DNA of 64,000 nucleotides from Chitinophaga sp. LS1 (GCF_034274695.1 NZ_CP128362.1:3660501-3724500), one strand, 5' to 3'; shown: positions 8,596 through 18,755, counted from the stretch's first letter. The notes: generated from the sequence alone by a model not told the origin. Made by a program: numbers and translations.

Positions 8596-10062
8596 ATGAG
8601 ATCAGGATATATGTTTCTATTGGGTCTGCTATTCGCTTCCTGCTCTAAGCAGCTGGATCAGACACCGGTATCCAGTACAACAACGACTAATTTTTATTCA
8701 ACACAGAACGATTTTGTGCAGGCAGTGAATGGTGTGTATTCAGGGTTAAAGAACTATCCATCTATGGCCCTGTGGCTGGGTGAGATGCGTAGTGATAATA
8801 TAAACGCTATCTCTGATGGTAACCGTGACTGGCAGGGAATCAATGATATGTCACCTGATATTACAGCGGTTACATTCATCACGAATGCCTGGCAGAATAA
8901 TTACAATGCCATCTACAATGCAAACAGTACACTGGCTGCATTCGAAACAAAAGGCAGTGTAGTAACAGATACGACGCTGCGTGCACGACTGATTGCTGAG
9001 TGCCATTACCTGAGAGCATTCTACTACTTCGAACTGGTGAAGTTATTTGGCAAAGTACCTTTGATCACCACAGCCATGACTTCTTCAGAAGCGGCTACTG
9101 TACCCAGAACAGATGTATCACAGGTATACGATACTATTATCGCTGACCTGACTTATGCAGGGGCGCATCTACCTACCAGCTATACCAGTTCAAATGTGGG
9201 CAGAGCGACCTCCTATGCTGCCAAAGGTTTACTGGGACAGGTATATCTCACCCGTTCAGGTCCTGACTATGGTATCAACGGACCTGGTTTAAACAGTGGT
9301 GAATATGATAAGGCGCTGGCATTGTTCAATGAAATCATCAATAGTGGTGCTTATTCATTTTTGAGTAGCTACTCCGATATCTTCTCTTATACCAACGAGA
9401 ATAATGCAGAAGTGATCTTTGATGTACAGTTTATGAGTAGCTCCAATGGCGCGGGTTTCCCAAGTTACCTCGTACCGGTTGCTTACTGGACCAGTTTAGG
9501 GTTGTCCAATACTTACGGGAATGGATATGGGGCCAGCAACTTTGCAGTGACCAGCAATCTCAAAACTTCTTATGGCGATACTGATACACGCAAAACCTTC
9601 AATATCGCAACGACCTATTCAGCAGGTCCGTTTATCAGGAAGTATATCAATACGGCTTACAAGGGAACCAGTGGTACAGACTGGCCTATTAACTTTATCG
9701 TATTGCGTTATACAGATGTGTTGATGATGAAGGCGGAATGTATCTTACATGGTGCTTCCGGCTCACAGGCAGATGTAGATGCAATTGTGAATAAGGTAAG
9801 AGAAAGAGCGGGGCTGAGTGACTTGTCAAATGTAACAATTGAGCAATTGATGGAAGAGCGCAGAAAAGAATTCTTAGGTGAAGGCCTGAGATGGAATGAC
9901 CTGGTGCGTGAAGGTATGGCGGTGACTACGATGAATGCATGGATTGCGGCTGATGCGGTGACGAATGTAGAAACAGTAGTGCCGGCTTATGTGCTTTATC
10001 CTGTACCATCGGCGGAGATTTCTGCGAGTGGAGGATTGTATGAGCAAAACACAGGCTATTAA
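8596..10062 (+). CDS. SusD/RagB-type nutrient-binding lipoprotein
   Basis: This 488-residue surface lipoprotein has its lipobox at FASC (C16) and forms the lid on the preceding SusC. The N-terminal part (QLDQTPVSS, then TTNFYSTQNDFVQAVNGVYSGLKN) and the C-terminal RWNDLVREG and LYPVPSAEI motifs are standard SusD signatures. The ATG at 8596 is preferred over the upstream in-frame 8566, because only 8596 places the signal peptide at the N-terminus. It is cotranscribed with SusC and ends at a strong terminator. Confidence 0.92.
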   Translation: MRSGYMFLLGLLFASCSKQLDQTPVSSTTTTNFYSTQNDFVQAVNGVYSGLKNYPSMALWLGEMRSDNINAISDGNRDWQGINDMSPDITAVTFITNAWQNNYNAIYNANSTLAAFETKGSVVTDTTLRARLIAECHYLRAFYYFELVKLFGKVPLITTAMTSSEAATVPRTDVSQVYDTIIADLTYAGAHLPTSYTSSNVGRATSYAAKGLLGQVYLTRSGPDYGINGPGLNSGEYDKALALFNEIINSGAYSFLSSYSDIFSYTNENNAEVIFDVQFMSSSNGAGFPSYLVPVAYWTSLGLSNTYGNGYGASNFAVTSNLKTSYGDTDTRKTFNIATTYSAGPFIRKYINTAYKGTSGTDWPINFIVLRYTDVLMMKAECILHGASGSQADVDAIVNKVRERAGLSDLSNVTIEQLMEERRKEFLGEGLRWNDLVREGMAVTTMNAWIAADAVTNVETVVPAYVLYPVPSAEISASGGLYEQNTGY

Positions 10063-10090
10063 GAATAATCCTACCTGACTATATCAGGAA

Positions 10091-10143
10091 CCCGAATAAA
10101 AGGGCCCGTCTCAAAACTTCGAGACAGCCCCCTTTTATTCGGG
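10091..10143. terminator. Terminator after the first SusCD pair
   Basis: Two nested stems (outer arms of about 14 bases at 10091-10104 and 10130-10143, plus an inner GTCTC/GAGAC) make a strong hairpin about 30 bases after the SusD stop. The A/T-rich outer arms allow it to serve the convergent FecR gene as well, although that gene ends about 110 bases away. Confidence 0.8.
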
Positions 10144-10250
10144 TACCAGATGGAGAGAATTTTCGTACATGCCATTCTCATGGACTTCCTGTTACTTATT
10201 ATACATCCCCTTTTTACCTTTATACCATGCTAACAGAACAAGCTGCTATT

Positions 10251-11129
10251 TTACTGTTCTTCTTCAATAAGGATTTCATCAGCGTTACGATAAGTGTATT
10301 TTAGATTTAGCGTAGAGGTGATCACTTCCAGCATATAGTCAAGGGTTTTGTCTTCAAATATGCTGGATAGTCTTAACGCTGCCATGGCAGGATTTTGCAG
10401 CACAATTTTTTTATTATATGCCATAGACAGCCTTTCGGTAATACTGCCCAGTGTGTTGTTGTCGAAAGTAAAATGATAGTTTTCAAGCACTAAAGCACCG
10501 GCCTTGTAATATGCCATCTGACCGTCCGTAACCACTACAGCTTTATTGTCCTTTTGCATTTTTACTTTGCCTGAACTTACCTTTACCATGATCAGTGAAT
10601 CACTTTCTGCTACATGAAAGGTGGTGCCCAATACCGTCACCTGCACAGGACCTGCTTTCACTATAAATGGATGTGAGGGGTCATACTTCACATCAAATTC
10701 ACCACTCCCTTTCAATTGAATAGTACGGTTGATATAGTGGATATTGCCACCTGGAGCTACCTTTGCCACAGAGCCATCCGGTAGTGTTTGCGTTACTGTT
10801 TGTTGGGTAGCAGCGATCTCCATGGTAGCAGGTTTACGTAGTTGTAACCATAGCAATGAAACCGCAGTCAGCAAAGTTGCGGCTACTGCCACCCATGGAA
10901 GTACACGTATTTTGGTGCGGGGCTTCGTTTGCTGCCATACCTTCTGTAAATCTGGAAGTGAGTAGGGATGTTCACCGGTTATGTGCCACGCATCCCAGCT
11001 GGCCTGGAAAAGGCTGGCGTTGTCCGAAAGGCTCCTCTTCCAATCGTCAATCGCCATTGCTTCCTCAGGGAGGGCTTCCCCAGCGAAGTACCTGGACAGG
11101 AGCTCGTCGGTGATTTGAATATTTGCCAT
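10251..11129 (-). CDS. FecR-family anti-sigma factor
   Basis: This 292-residue membrane protein has a cytoplasmic N-terminal anti-sigma region (1-75), one transmembrane helix (about 76-95), a periplasmic FecR domain (about 103-205, QTLPDGSVAKV and VTVLGTTFHV) and a C-terminal DUF4974 domain (about 218-288). Such proteins hold an ECF sigma factor inactive until an STN-bearing transporter signals. It starts 2 bases after the stop of the sigma gene, so the pair is translationally linked. The nearest SusC has no STN domain, so its real partner is unclear. Confidence 0.9.
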   Translation of the reverse strand: MANIQITDELLSRYFAGEALPEEAMAIDDWKRSLSDNASLFQASWDAWHITGEHPYSLPDLQKVWQQTKPRTKIRVLPWVAVAATLLTAVSLLWLQLRKPATMEIAATQQTVTQTLPDGSVAKVAPGGNIHYINRTIQLKGSGEFDVKYDPSHPFIVKAGPVQVTVLGTTFHVAESDSLIMVKVSSGKVKMQKDNKAVVVTDGQMAYYKAGALVLENYHFTFDNNTLGSITERLSMAYNKKIVLQNPAMAALRLSSIFEDKTLDYMLEVITSTLNLKYTYRNADEILIEEEQ

Positions 11130-11131
11130 AA

Positions 11132-11704
11132 TCAGTGGAAGAATTTTTGAATTTCAGTCAATAAACGAAACGAGATCAATAGCCAGAAATACGTTTTGTC
11201 TGATAATTTTGTACGTAAAGTATGGAGGGCCTTACCCATGTGAGCTTCAACTGTTTTAACGGAGATATCAAGCTCTTTCGCGATCTCTGGGTAAGTTTTC
11301 TCCTCAAATCTGCTTTTATAGAATACTTCCCTGCACTTATCCGGCAATGATTCCATAGCTGACAAAACTTCTTTTTTAAGGGCCCGGACGGATACCTGCT
11401 CTTCATTGTTCCAGGTAGCATGTTCCTGCCCGGTGGCAAAGCTTTTATAATGCCGCTGCCGGGTTTGAAGGCTTTTAATCCTGTTCAGGCAGTGATTGTG
11501 CGTAGCGGTATAGAGGTAAGCCCGTGCTGACTGCTTAATAGATAACGTTTCCTTTTTCTCCCATAGGTGCATGAATACCTGTTGTACCACGTCTCTCGCT
11601 TCCTCATTATCCTTCAGCAAGGTATAGGCATACCGATGCAGATCCTCGAAATACTCGAAGAAGTATTGCTCAATTGTATGGCTATCTGATAATTTTTCTT
11701 TCAC
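11132..11704 (-). CDS. ECF-type RNA polymerase sigma factor
   Basis: This 190-residue protein has sigma region 2 at about 12-75 (YFEDLHRYAYTLLKDNEEARDVVQQVFMHLWE) and region 4 at about 115-170 (LPDKCREVF, YPEIAKELDISVKTVEAHM). It directs RNA polymerase to promoters released by its FecR partner. The start codon is GTG; the only nearby upstream ATG is closed by a stop after four codons. No standard promoter was found upstream on this strand, as is common for autoregulated ECF genes. Confidence 0.9.
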   Translation of the reverse strand: MKEKLSDSHTIEQYFFEYFEDLHRYAYTLLKDNEEARDVVQQVFMHLWEKKETLSIKQSARAYLYTATHNHCLNRIKSLQTRQRHYKSFATGQEHATWNNEEQVSVRALKKEVLSAMESLPDKCREVFYKSRFEEKTYPEIAKELDISVKTVEAHMGKALHTLRTKLSDKTYFWLLISFRLLTEIQKFFH

Positions 11705-11968
11705 AAATTCTATTACCCAATGGTCATTTGCGTCTAAAGGTAGACAACTGAATAGAACAAATACCCCTATTTATATAATTTTTCTTCTGGTAGCATCGCC
11801 ATGGTCCTTTGTCTGAGTTGCTCGTATTTCCAGCTCGTTCATTTTATGGGGTTAATTCGTTAAATTAGGGATAACAAAAGTGTGGATAAATTTAAACCTG
11901 TCAGAGCAAGGGCTGTCTAATCCAGAGAGTCGTATTCAAATTCAACCATCATTTTATTCCCCCTTCGT
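11705..11968. other. Intergenic stretch between divergent sigma and secreted-protein genes
   Basis: These 264 bases carry the divergent upstream regions of the sigma gene (minus) and the small secreted protein (plus). I found no TAnnTTTG element with correct -33 spacing on either strand, no RNA gene and no repeat. Confidence 0.5.
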
Positions 11969-12406
11969 ATGCAAAACAACTATTTACTCGTTATGGTGCT
12001 ATGCCTGTTGGCATTGCAACCCGCTTTAGCCCAGAACATAGGAAATTTAGATCAGCGGGAAGTTGCTATAAACTTTATGGAGTATGTCCAGGATGGAAAA
12101 CCCGATAAAGCGGCAAAATTACTGGACCAGACCAAAGTAAAATACGACAATCTCCTAAAGTCGAACATGAAAGGTGCGGCAGAAAGTATCCGGGATGTGG
12201 CAGAAATGACCATACCTGCTGTAACGGCCATGAAGACAGATAGTACGGTGTTTTTCAGGTGCCGGTATTACGCGCCGAAGGATAAATTCCCGGATTATTA
12301 CCAGGTGGATATTCAATTTGAAGACGAAAAATCATTGAAAATAACTAAGCTGGTGTTTTATGACAGGGCGACCCTCGTCAAAATGCAAATAGCACAGAAA
12401 GAATAA
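11969..12406 (+). CDS. Small secreted protein of unknown function
   Basis: This 145-residue protein has a signal peptide ending near PALAQ (residue 22). The mature part is a small alpha+beta domain: helical DQREVAINFMEYVQDG, then a strand-rich C-terminal half. It resembles in outline the NTF2/DUF4878-like fold used by many small periplasmic proteins, but I do not recognise a family with certainty. It is monocistronic with its own terminator. No catalytic motif is visible and the mature part has a single cysteine. Confidence 0.65.
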   Translation: MQNNYLLVMVLCLLALQPALAQNIGNLDQREVAINFMEYVQDGKPDKAAKLLDQTKVKYDNLLKSNMKGAAESIRDVAEMTIPAVTAMKTDSTVFFRCRYYAPKDKFPDYYQVDIQFEDEKSLKITKLVFYDRATLVKMQIAQKE

Positions 12407-12411
12407 ATGAG

Positions 12412-12439
12412 AAAGGGAATCATTATAATGATTCCCTTT
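12412..12439. terminator. Palindromic terminator
   Basis: A perfect 28-base palindrome followed by a run of T lies 5 bases after the secreted-protein stop. The acyltransferase gene begins 20 bases further on. Confidence 0.85.
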
Positions 12440-12459
12440 TTTTTTATATTTTTCATTCA

Positions 12460-13524
12460 ATGAAACAGCGCTTACTTTCCCTAGACTTTTTTCGCGGCGT
12501 TACCGTAGCCGGAATGATCCTCGTAAACAATCCCGGTGACTGGGCCCATATCTACGCCCCTCTGGAGCACTCAAAATGGAATGGCTGCACGCCTACAGAC
12601 CTGGTATTCCCGTTCTTCCTCTTTATGGTGGGCGTAGCAGTATCGTTTGCCCTGAGCAGCAGGAGAGAAGACCCTACCCTACATAAATCACTCATCCTCC
12701 ACATATTTCGCCGTGCGGCCATCATATTTGGCATTGGACTGGCTTTTGGATTAATCCCTAAGTTCGACTTCGCACACGTCCGTATACCGGGTGTATTGGC
12801 CAGGATTGCGGTAGTTTACCTCATCATATCATTATTATATCTGAAAACCAGCAGCAAAACCAGGATATGGGTCTGTGGCGGGCTGTTGGTAGGCTATTAC
12901 CTGCTTATGACCCTTGTGCCTGTACCGGGTGTGGGGTATCCCAATCTGGAACCGGAAACTAACTTAGGTGCCTGGCTGGACAGATTGATCCTCACCCCTG
13001 ATCATCTCTGGAAGCAATCCCGCACCTGGGACCCAGAAGGACTCTTAAGCACATTACCTGCGATTGGTACTGGTTTATTGGGGATTATGGTGGGTGATTG
13101 GGTCAGAAGAAAAGATAAGCCTGAAGCAGATAAGGTCGCCTGGTTATTTACAGCAGGTTTCCTGTCAGTATTGGCAGGGCTGGTATGGGATGGCTTTTTC
13201 CCGATCAACAAACAATTGTGGACCAGTTCATTCGTATTATTTACAGCAGGGCTGGCTAGTATGGGATTGGCGCTTTGCTATTGGCTCATAGATGTACAGG
13301 GATATAAAAGCATTACACCGCCATTTGTAGCATTTGGCCGGAACGCCATTACGGCATATGTACTGTCCGGACTGGTACCAAGAATACACAGTATACCATC
13401 CTCCCTGTTCATGCCATTCTTATCGCCGCTCAATGCCTCACTGGCAGCAGCTATCACATTGGTACTACTCATGCTCATACCCGTTTGGATCATGTACAAG
13501 CGAAATATTATCGTGAAGATTTGA
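12460..13524 (+). CDS. DUF5009/HGSNAT-like membrane acyltransferase
   Basis: This 354-residue protein has about ten hydrophobic helices and the family opening LDFFRGVTVAGMILVNNPG. The loop after the first helix carries H30 and H37 (YAPLEHSKWNGCTPTDLVFP). In heparan-alpha-glucosaminide N-acetyltransferase and its bacterial relatives a histidine in this loop is the acetyl acceptor, so H37 is the likely one. The family moves an acetyl group from cytoplasmic acetyl-CoA across the membrane to an amino sugar. The substrate here is not shown. No clear promoter is visible; the gene starts just after the preceding terminator. Confidence 0.85.
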   Translation: MKQRLLSLDFFRGVTVAGMILVNNPGDWAHIYAPLEHSKWNGCTPTDLVFPFFLFMVGVAVSFALSSRREDPTLHKSLILHIFRRAAIIFGIGLAFGLIPKFDFAHVRIPGVLARIAVVYLIISLLYLKTSSKTRIWVCGGLLVGYYLLMTLVPVPGVGYPNLEPETNLGAWLDRLILTPDHLWKQSRTWDPEGLLSTLPAIGTGLLGIMVGDWVRRKDKPEADKVAWLFTAGFLSVLAGLVWDGFFPINKQLWTSSFVLFTAGLASMGLALCYWLIDVQGYKSITPPFVAFGRNAITAYVLSGLVPRIHSIPSSLFMPFLSPLNASLAAAITLVLLMLIPVWIMYKRNIIVKI

Positions 13525-13567
13525 CCAGTTTTTTGTATTATTAGGCGTCTTCCAAAATCAACTGTCT

Positions 13568-14182
13568 ATGCAATCGGAGAGTCATGTGTTATGGTGGAAT
13601 GCGTTTAAACAGGGGGACTGGGATGCCTTCACCGCTCTTTATGGAGAGTTCTACGAACTATTGAACAACTACGGCCGTAAGTTTACGCGGGATGAAGACC
13701 TCATCCACGATGTAGTGCACGATCTCTTTGTGAGAATATGGACTACCCGCCAGCGACTGGGTCAACCTGTATCTGTAAAAAATTACCTGTACAAAGCATT
13801 CCGTTCTACCTTATTCCGTAAGATCCAGTCCCTTTCTAAATTCGTGGAACTGGATGGGGAAGGGACTGGCTTTACTGTCAACTTTATTCCTGATGCATCT
13901 TTCCGGCAGGAGGAGCAGGAACTGCGTAAGCAGGTGATAGACCTGGTTAATACCCTCCCTGCCAGACAACAGGAGATCATCTTCCTGCGATTTTATGAAG
14001 GCATGTCCTACGAAGAAATCTCCACGATCATGGACATCAATATGAGTTCTACCTATAAATTATTATATAAAGCCCTCGATAACCTGCAAAAGGCCTCCAA
14101 CAAACAAACCTGGCTGCTTTTATGCGGCCTTTTCTTCCTGCTGAAAAATATTTCAAAAAAAAATCCGGTTTTGGAGGGATAA
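13568..14182 (+). CDS. ECF-type sigma factor of the envelope-pathway locus
   Basis: This 204-residue sigma factor has region 2 at about 18-75 (TALYGEFYELLNNYGRKF, DLIHDVVHDLFVRIWTT) and region 4 at about 125-180 (LPARQQEIIFLRFYEGMSYEEISTIM). A short hydrophobic C-terminal tail (WLLLCGLFFLL) follows, a feature shared with the third sigma factor of the window. A FecR gene and an STN-bearing SusC follow in the same direction, the standard three-part surface-signalling arrangement. It probably drives the SusC operon downstream. Confidence 0.92.
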   Translation: MQSESHVLWWNAFKQGDWDAFTALYGEFYELLNNYGRKFTRDEDLIHDVVHDLFVRIWTTRQRLGQPVSVKNYLYKAFRSTLFRKIQSLSKFVELDGEGTGFTVNFIPDASFRQEEQELRKQVIDLVNTLPARQQEIIFLRFYEGMSYEEISTIMDINMSSTYKLLYKALDNLQKASNKQTWLLLCGLFFLLKNISKKNPVLEG

Positions 14183-14227
14183 TTTTCAATATGTCATGTA
14201 TAATACCAATAAACAGGGGATAGCGTG

Positions 14228-15256
14228 ATGAACAATGATAAATATTTAGCGTATTCACTACAGGATTTTTTGGACGATGATGCTTTTATCAAATGGGTTT
14301 CAGGCAAAGAACAAGACCCTGTAACAGCACAATTCTGGAGCGAATTCCCTGTACAATATCCTGTAGCAGCAGCCAACTTTGAGTTTGCTGTAAATGTGAT
14401 TCGTTCCTACCGGTCACAGGAGTTCTGGGACAATAAAGATAGCAAAGCCCGTGTACTCGAAAGGATCACTGCGACTATAGAACGTCAGGGTGCCCGCCCT
14501 GCCCGCCTGCGTTGGTTAAACAACTGGGTGCGTGCAGCAGCAGTAGCCCTGGTAGTGACTGCCGGGGGGTATATGATAGTGAACCATTACTTCCGGACGC
14601 ATATGGAGCAGATAGCAACTGGTTATGGAGAAATGAGAACAGTGACATTGCCAGACCATAGTACCGTAACACTCAATGCATCTTCTGCTATATCATTCAA
14701 TGAAGAATGGAGTGACACTAAACCAAGAGAAGTATGGATTGATGGGGAAGCCTATTTTGATGTAAAACATATCAACAGAACAGGCCCCGGCCAGCAATTT
14801 ATAGTACATAGCAATGGCATTAGTATAGAAGTACTGGGTACATCGTTCAATGTCAGAAGCCGTCATGGTAAAACCAAAGTTGGATTGATCACAGGTAAGA
14901 TCAAAGTAGATTATAATAAGGATCGCTCGCTCGTCATGTTGCCTGGAGACTATGTGGAATACGCAGACAATAAATTACTAGTAACAAGAAAGTTAGATAA
15001 GCCCGAGAAGATAAAGCGCTGGACCGAGATACAGCTTACGTTTACAGACGCCACTTTAGGTGAGATCATAGAAACACTGCAGGATAACTATGGCTATACC
15101 GTGAAAGTAGCTGATGCCTCACTCAGGAAGTTAAAGATTGAAGGAGATATTAACGTAACGAATGTTGAAGAACTCTTAACCGTAATTACCACTACGCTAA
15201 ACGTAACAATCGATCAGCCATCCAAAAAGGAACTGGTCATCACATCAGGAAAGTAA
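14228..15256 (+). CDS. FecR-family anti-sigma factor
   Basis: This 342-residue protein has a cytoplasmic anti-sigma region (1-100), a transmembrane helix at about 103-122 (AAAVALVVTAGGYMIV), a FecR domain at about 135-235 (GEMRTVTLPDHSTVTLNA, EVLGTSFNVR) and DUF4974 at about 265-340. A GTG lies directly before the ATG used here; either would give nearly the same protein. It lies 45 bases after the sigma gene and 52 before SusC, and is expected to relay the signal from the STN domain of that SusC. Confidence 0.92.
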   Translation: MNNDKYLAYSLQDFLDDDAFIKWVSGKEQDPVTAQFWSEFPVQYPVAAANFEFAVNVIRSYRSQEFWDNKDSKARVLERITATIERQGARPARLRWLNNWVRAAAVALVVTAGGYMIVNHYFRTHMEQIATGYGEMRTVTLPDHSTVTLNASSAISFNEEWSDTKPREVWIDGEAYFDVKHINRTGPGQQFIVHSNGISIEVLGTSFNVRSRHGKTKVGLITGKIKVDYNKDRSLVMLPGDYVEYADNKLLVTRKLDKPEKIKRWTEIQLTFTDATLGEIIETLQDNYGYTVKVADASLRKLKIEGDINVTNVEELLTVITTTLNVTIDQPSKKELVITSGK

Positions 15257-15308
15257 AAGGGAGTACGCGGAGGAAGCGCGTATAAACAGTACACGTAAAA
15301 AAAAACTA

Positions 15309-18300
15309 ATGAACATTTTAAACCAAAATCTCATTTTGGGGCTGCTTTCCTGTGCCCTGCTACCAGGTATTGCTGCACCTGTCAGCGCACAGACGCCCGC
15401 GATGTATGCTTCCATGAGGCAGACAGACAATATCCCATACCACAAGGCAGGAACAATGTCACTGAAGGATGCACTGATAAGGCTGAAAAAGCTGCAAAAT
15501 ATCCGTTTCGCATACAGAGAAGGACTGCTGGATGGTAAAATGGTGCCCGCTGATGTCGTAGACAAAGCAGAAACAATGGAGGCAGAAGCTGCCTTAAAAC
15601 TGTTACTGTCTGATTTCGCGCTTGCCTATAGCCGTGTCAACAAAACACAGTATTCTATTTATACAAGGGACGTAAATACGACTATTCTCAACTACAACGC
15701 ACTTTTTGCCGATAAACTGAAAGGGAAAATTACCGGCCCCGATGGCGCGCCGGTACCAGGTGCTACCATCTCTGTAAAAGGTAATTCCGCTCTCGTAACT
15801 GTTGCCAACGATAAAGGAGATTTCGAACTTAATTTAAAAGATGCTACACTTCCTGTAGTATTGGTAGTGTCATCCATTGGTTTTGATAAACAGGAGATCA
15901 CTGTCAACAGCGCTGCTGACCTGGTAAGTGTAACACTCGCTGAATCCAACAAAGCACTCTCCGAAGTAGTAGTGACTGCATTGGGTATCAAAAAAGATAA
16001 AAAAGCACTGGCATATGCAGTGACCGAAGTAAAGGGTAGTGACTTCACACAGGCCCGCGAGGTGAACGTTGCCAATGCACTTACCGGTAAAATTGCAGGT
16101 GTGAACGCTACTAGCCTGGCCAGTGGCCCCGGCGGTTCCAGCCGTGTGATCATTCGTGGGAACACCTCATTGAATGGGGATAACCAACCACTCTATGTTG
16201 TAAACGGTATGCCAATCGATAACACTACACCAGGCGGAAGCCCTACTACCGGTGGTGGTGGTCAGAACGTAGACCGTGGTGATGGTATTGGTGGTATCAA
16301 CCCTGATGATATCGAAACCATTAGCGTATTGAAGGGCGGTACTGCTGCTGCACTCTATGGCTCCCGCGCAGCAAATGGTGTGATTCTCATCACTACCAAA
16401 AAAGGACGTGCCCGAAAGGGGGTTGGGGTAGATTACAATTCTACCTTCACCGCAGAAACACCTGTTGTATTTACTGACTGGCAATATGAATATGGCCAGG
16501 GTGATGGTGGTGTAAAACCTTCTTCACAGTCACAGGCAGTAACCTGGGGCCGTCGCAGCTGGGGGGCTAAGATGGATGGTCAGAATTATATCGCATTCGA
16601 TGGTAAAGAACATCCATACTCTCCACAAAAGAACAATATCCAGAATTTCTACCGTACAGGTTCTACCTATACAAACACCGTGGCTTTTAACGGTGGTAAT
16701 GAAGCACTGAACTTCCGCTTCTCGCTCTCCAATACCAACAGCAAAAGCATCGTTCCCAATTCAAAGTTCGACAAGAAAATTGCGAACCTGAACCTGAACG
16801 CTGTCCTGGGTAAAAAGATCAGCATCGAAGCAATAGCGCAATATAATGTTGAGAATGCCACAAACCGCTCCAGTTCCGGGGATGCTACCGGCAACCCCAA
16901 CTGGGGCGTGTATATGATCGCGAATACAGTGGACATCCGCTCCCTGGATCCCGGTTATGATGCAAATGGTCGTGAAATACAATGGAACGAAACTGCGTAC
17001 GCTTCCAACCCTTATTTCGTAGTGAACCGCTTCAAAAACAATGATACCAAAAACCGTTTCATTGGTCAGGCAAGTGTGAAATACGACATCCTCAAGAACC
17101 TGTATGTAAAAGGAAATATCAGCCGCGATTTCTTTAACTATGACTATGTAGGTATCATTCCAACTGGTACAGTATATACTACAGGTGCTGCAGGTGAATA
17201 CAGCGGCATAAGAAATGCAGTATCAGAAACCAACTCTATGCTGACGGCGAACTACAATACCAAACTCGCCGGTACAATCGGGCTGAACGTACTTGCAGGT
17301 GGAAATTCACGCAGATACAAATCAAATCAAACAGCCATTACTGGTACACAGTTCATTATTCCATTCTTCTACAGCTATACCAACCTGAGTACAGTCACAA
17401 CTACGCCCACAAGAAACAATGTAGCGACTAACTCTATTTTCGGTGCGGTAGACCTGGATTATAAATCTGTCCTGTTCCTGAACTTCAGCGGCCGTGAAGA
17501 CTGGTTTTCTACATTAAGTCCTCAGAATAATCACATCTTTTATCCTGCTGTAGGTAGCAGCTTCATTCTTTCTGATGCGGTACAGCTGCCTAAAGCTATC
17601 AGCTTTGCCAAAGTACGCGCCTCATGGGCGCAGGTGGGTGGTGCAACGCCTGATCCATACATCCTGAACCAGAGTTATAGTATGGTACAGGGTGGACATG
17701 AAGGCCAACCTGTACAAACAATCACACAGTCAAACGGTGCAAACCTGGTCACCAATTCGAACCTGAAACCACTCACGTCTACTACTTACGAAGTAGGTGT
17801 TGAAGCACAGCTCCTGAATAACCGTATAGGTTTTGATATCACTTACTACAACAAGCATACGACGAACGACATCGTAACTACGGCCATCTCTACCACTTCC
17901 GGCTATAATAATGCACTGCTGAATGTGGGTAAATTATCCAACAAGGGTATTGAAGTACTGTTAACCGGTACACCTGTAAAATCTAAAAACTTCACCTGGA
18001 ATGTGAGCTACAATGTGGCTTACAACCAAAGCAAAGTAGAACAACTGGCAGCAGGTCTCACTACCTTGCAGATGGCTACCAGCGTGGGTAGCTGGGCATT
18101 TATACACAATTCCGTAGGTAGCCCCTATGGTGTGATCAAAGGGTATTCCGCAGCGAAAAATGAGAAAGGTGAAACTATTTACAATAGCGCTACCGGGTAC
18201 GAGCAAAAGAGTGCGTTGAAAAATTTAGGTAATGGTGTACCACCGTTGACGATGGGTTTCAGCAATACCTTCAATTATAAACGCTTGTCACTGGATGTGC

Positions 18301-18755
18301 TGGTAGACGGTAAATTCGGTAACAAGGTATTCTCTGTAATGAATGTATACGCTACCCGTTTTGGTCTGCACAAAAAGACATTGAAAGGCCGTGAAAACGG
18401 ATTGGAACTGAGTGGCGTTGATCAGAATGGCAATGCTTATACCAATACCATCCCGGTATCTAATCTGCGTCTTTACTACGACAATACCAAGAATTATACA
18501 GATCAGTTCATATACGACGGTAGCTTCGTAAAACTGCGCCAGGTAGTACTGAGCTACCAGATACCTGTGCAAAAGCTGAAGATCGTACAGAGCGCTTCCC
18601 TGTCTTTCGTAGCACGTAACCTGCTCATCCTGTACAAGAATACGGACAACTTTGATCCGGAATCCAGCTACACGAACAGTAATGCCCAGGGCTTTGAAGC
18701 GTTTGGTATACCACGCACCAGAAGTTTTGGTTTGAACCTGATGGCTAAATTCTAA
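15309..18755 (+). CDS. SusC-type TonB-dependent transporter with STN signalling domain
   Basis: This 1148-residue protein has a signal peptide ending near PVSAQ (residue 28). An STN (secretin/TonB short N-terminal) domain at about 45-120 contacts FecR. A carboxypeptidase-like domain follows at about 137-215 (KITGPDGAPVPGATISV), then SEVVVTALGIKKDKK near 222, the plug domain and the barrel, ending in GLNLMAKF. It imports the locus substrate and reports its presence to FecR/sigma. The SusD stop-start distance (24 bases) indicates cotranscription. Confidence 0.94.
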   Translation: MNILNQNLILGLLSCALLPGIAAPVSAQTPAMYASMRQTDNIPYHKAGTMSLKDALIRLKKLQNIRFAYREGLLDGKMVPADVVDKAETMEAEAALKLLLSDFALAYSRVNKTQYSIYTRDVNTTILNYNALFADKLKGKITGPDGAPVPGATISVKGNSALVTVANDKGDFELNLKDATLPVVLVVSSIGFDKQEITVNSAADLVSVTLAESNKALSEVVVTALGIKKDKKALAYAVTEVKGSDFTQAREVNVANALTGKIAGVNATSLASGPGGSSRVIIRGNTSLNGDNQPLYVVNGMPIDNTTPGGSPTTGGGGQNVDRGDGIGGINPDDIETISVLKGGTAAALYGSRAANGVILITTKKGRARKGVGVDYNSTFTAETPVVFTDWQYEYGQGDGGVKPSSQSQAVTWGRRSWGAKMDGQNYIAFDGKEHPYSPQKNNIQNFYRTGSTYTNTVAFNGGNEALNFRFSLSNTNSKSIVPNSKFDKKIANLNLNAVLGKKISIEAIAQYNVENATNRSSSGDATGNPNWGVYMIANTVDIRSLDPGYDANGREIQWNETAYASNPYFVVNRFKNNDTKNRFIGQASVKYDILKNLYVKGNISRDFFNYDYVGIIPTGTVYTTGAAGEYSGIRNAVSETNSMLTANYNTKLAGTIGLNVLAGGNSRRYKSNQTAITGTQFIIPFFYSYTNLSTVTTTPTRNNVATNSIFGAVDLDYKSVLFLNFSGREDWFSTLSPQNNHIFYPAVGSSFILSDAVQLPKAISFAKVRASWAQVGGATPDPYILNQSYSMVQGGHEGQPVQTITQSNGANLVTNSNLKPLTSTTYEVGVEAQLLNNRIGFDITYYNKHTTNDIVTTAISTTSGYNNALLNVGKLSNKGIEVLLTGTPVKSKNFTWNVSYNVAYNQSKVEQLAAGLTTLQMATSVGSWAFIHNSVGSPYGVIKGYSAAKNEKGETIYNSATGYEQKSALKNLGNGVPPLTMGFSNTFNYKRLSLDVLVDGKFGNKVFSVMNVYATRFGLHKKTLKGRENGLELSGVDQNGNAYTNTIPVSNLRLYYDNTKNYTDQFIYDGSFVKLRQVVLSYQIPVQKLKIVQSASLSFVARNLLILYKNTDNFDPESSYTNSNAQGFEAFGIPRTRSFGLNLMAKF

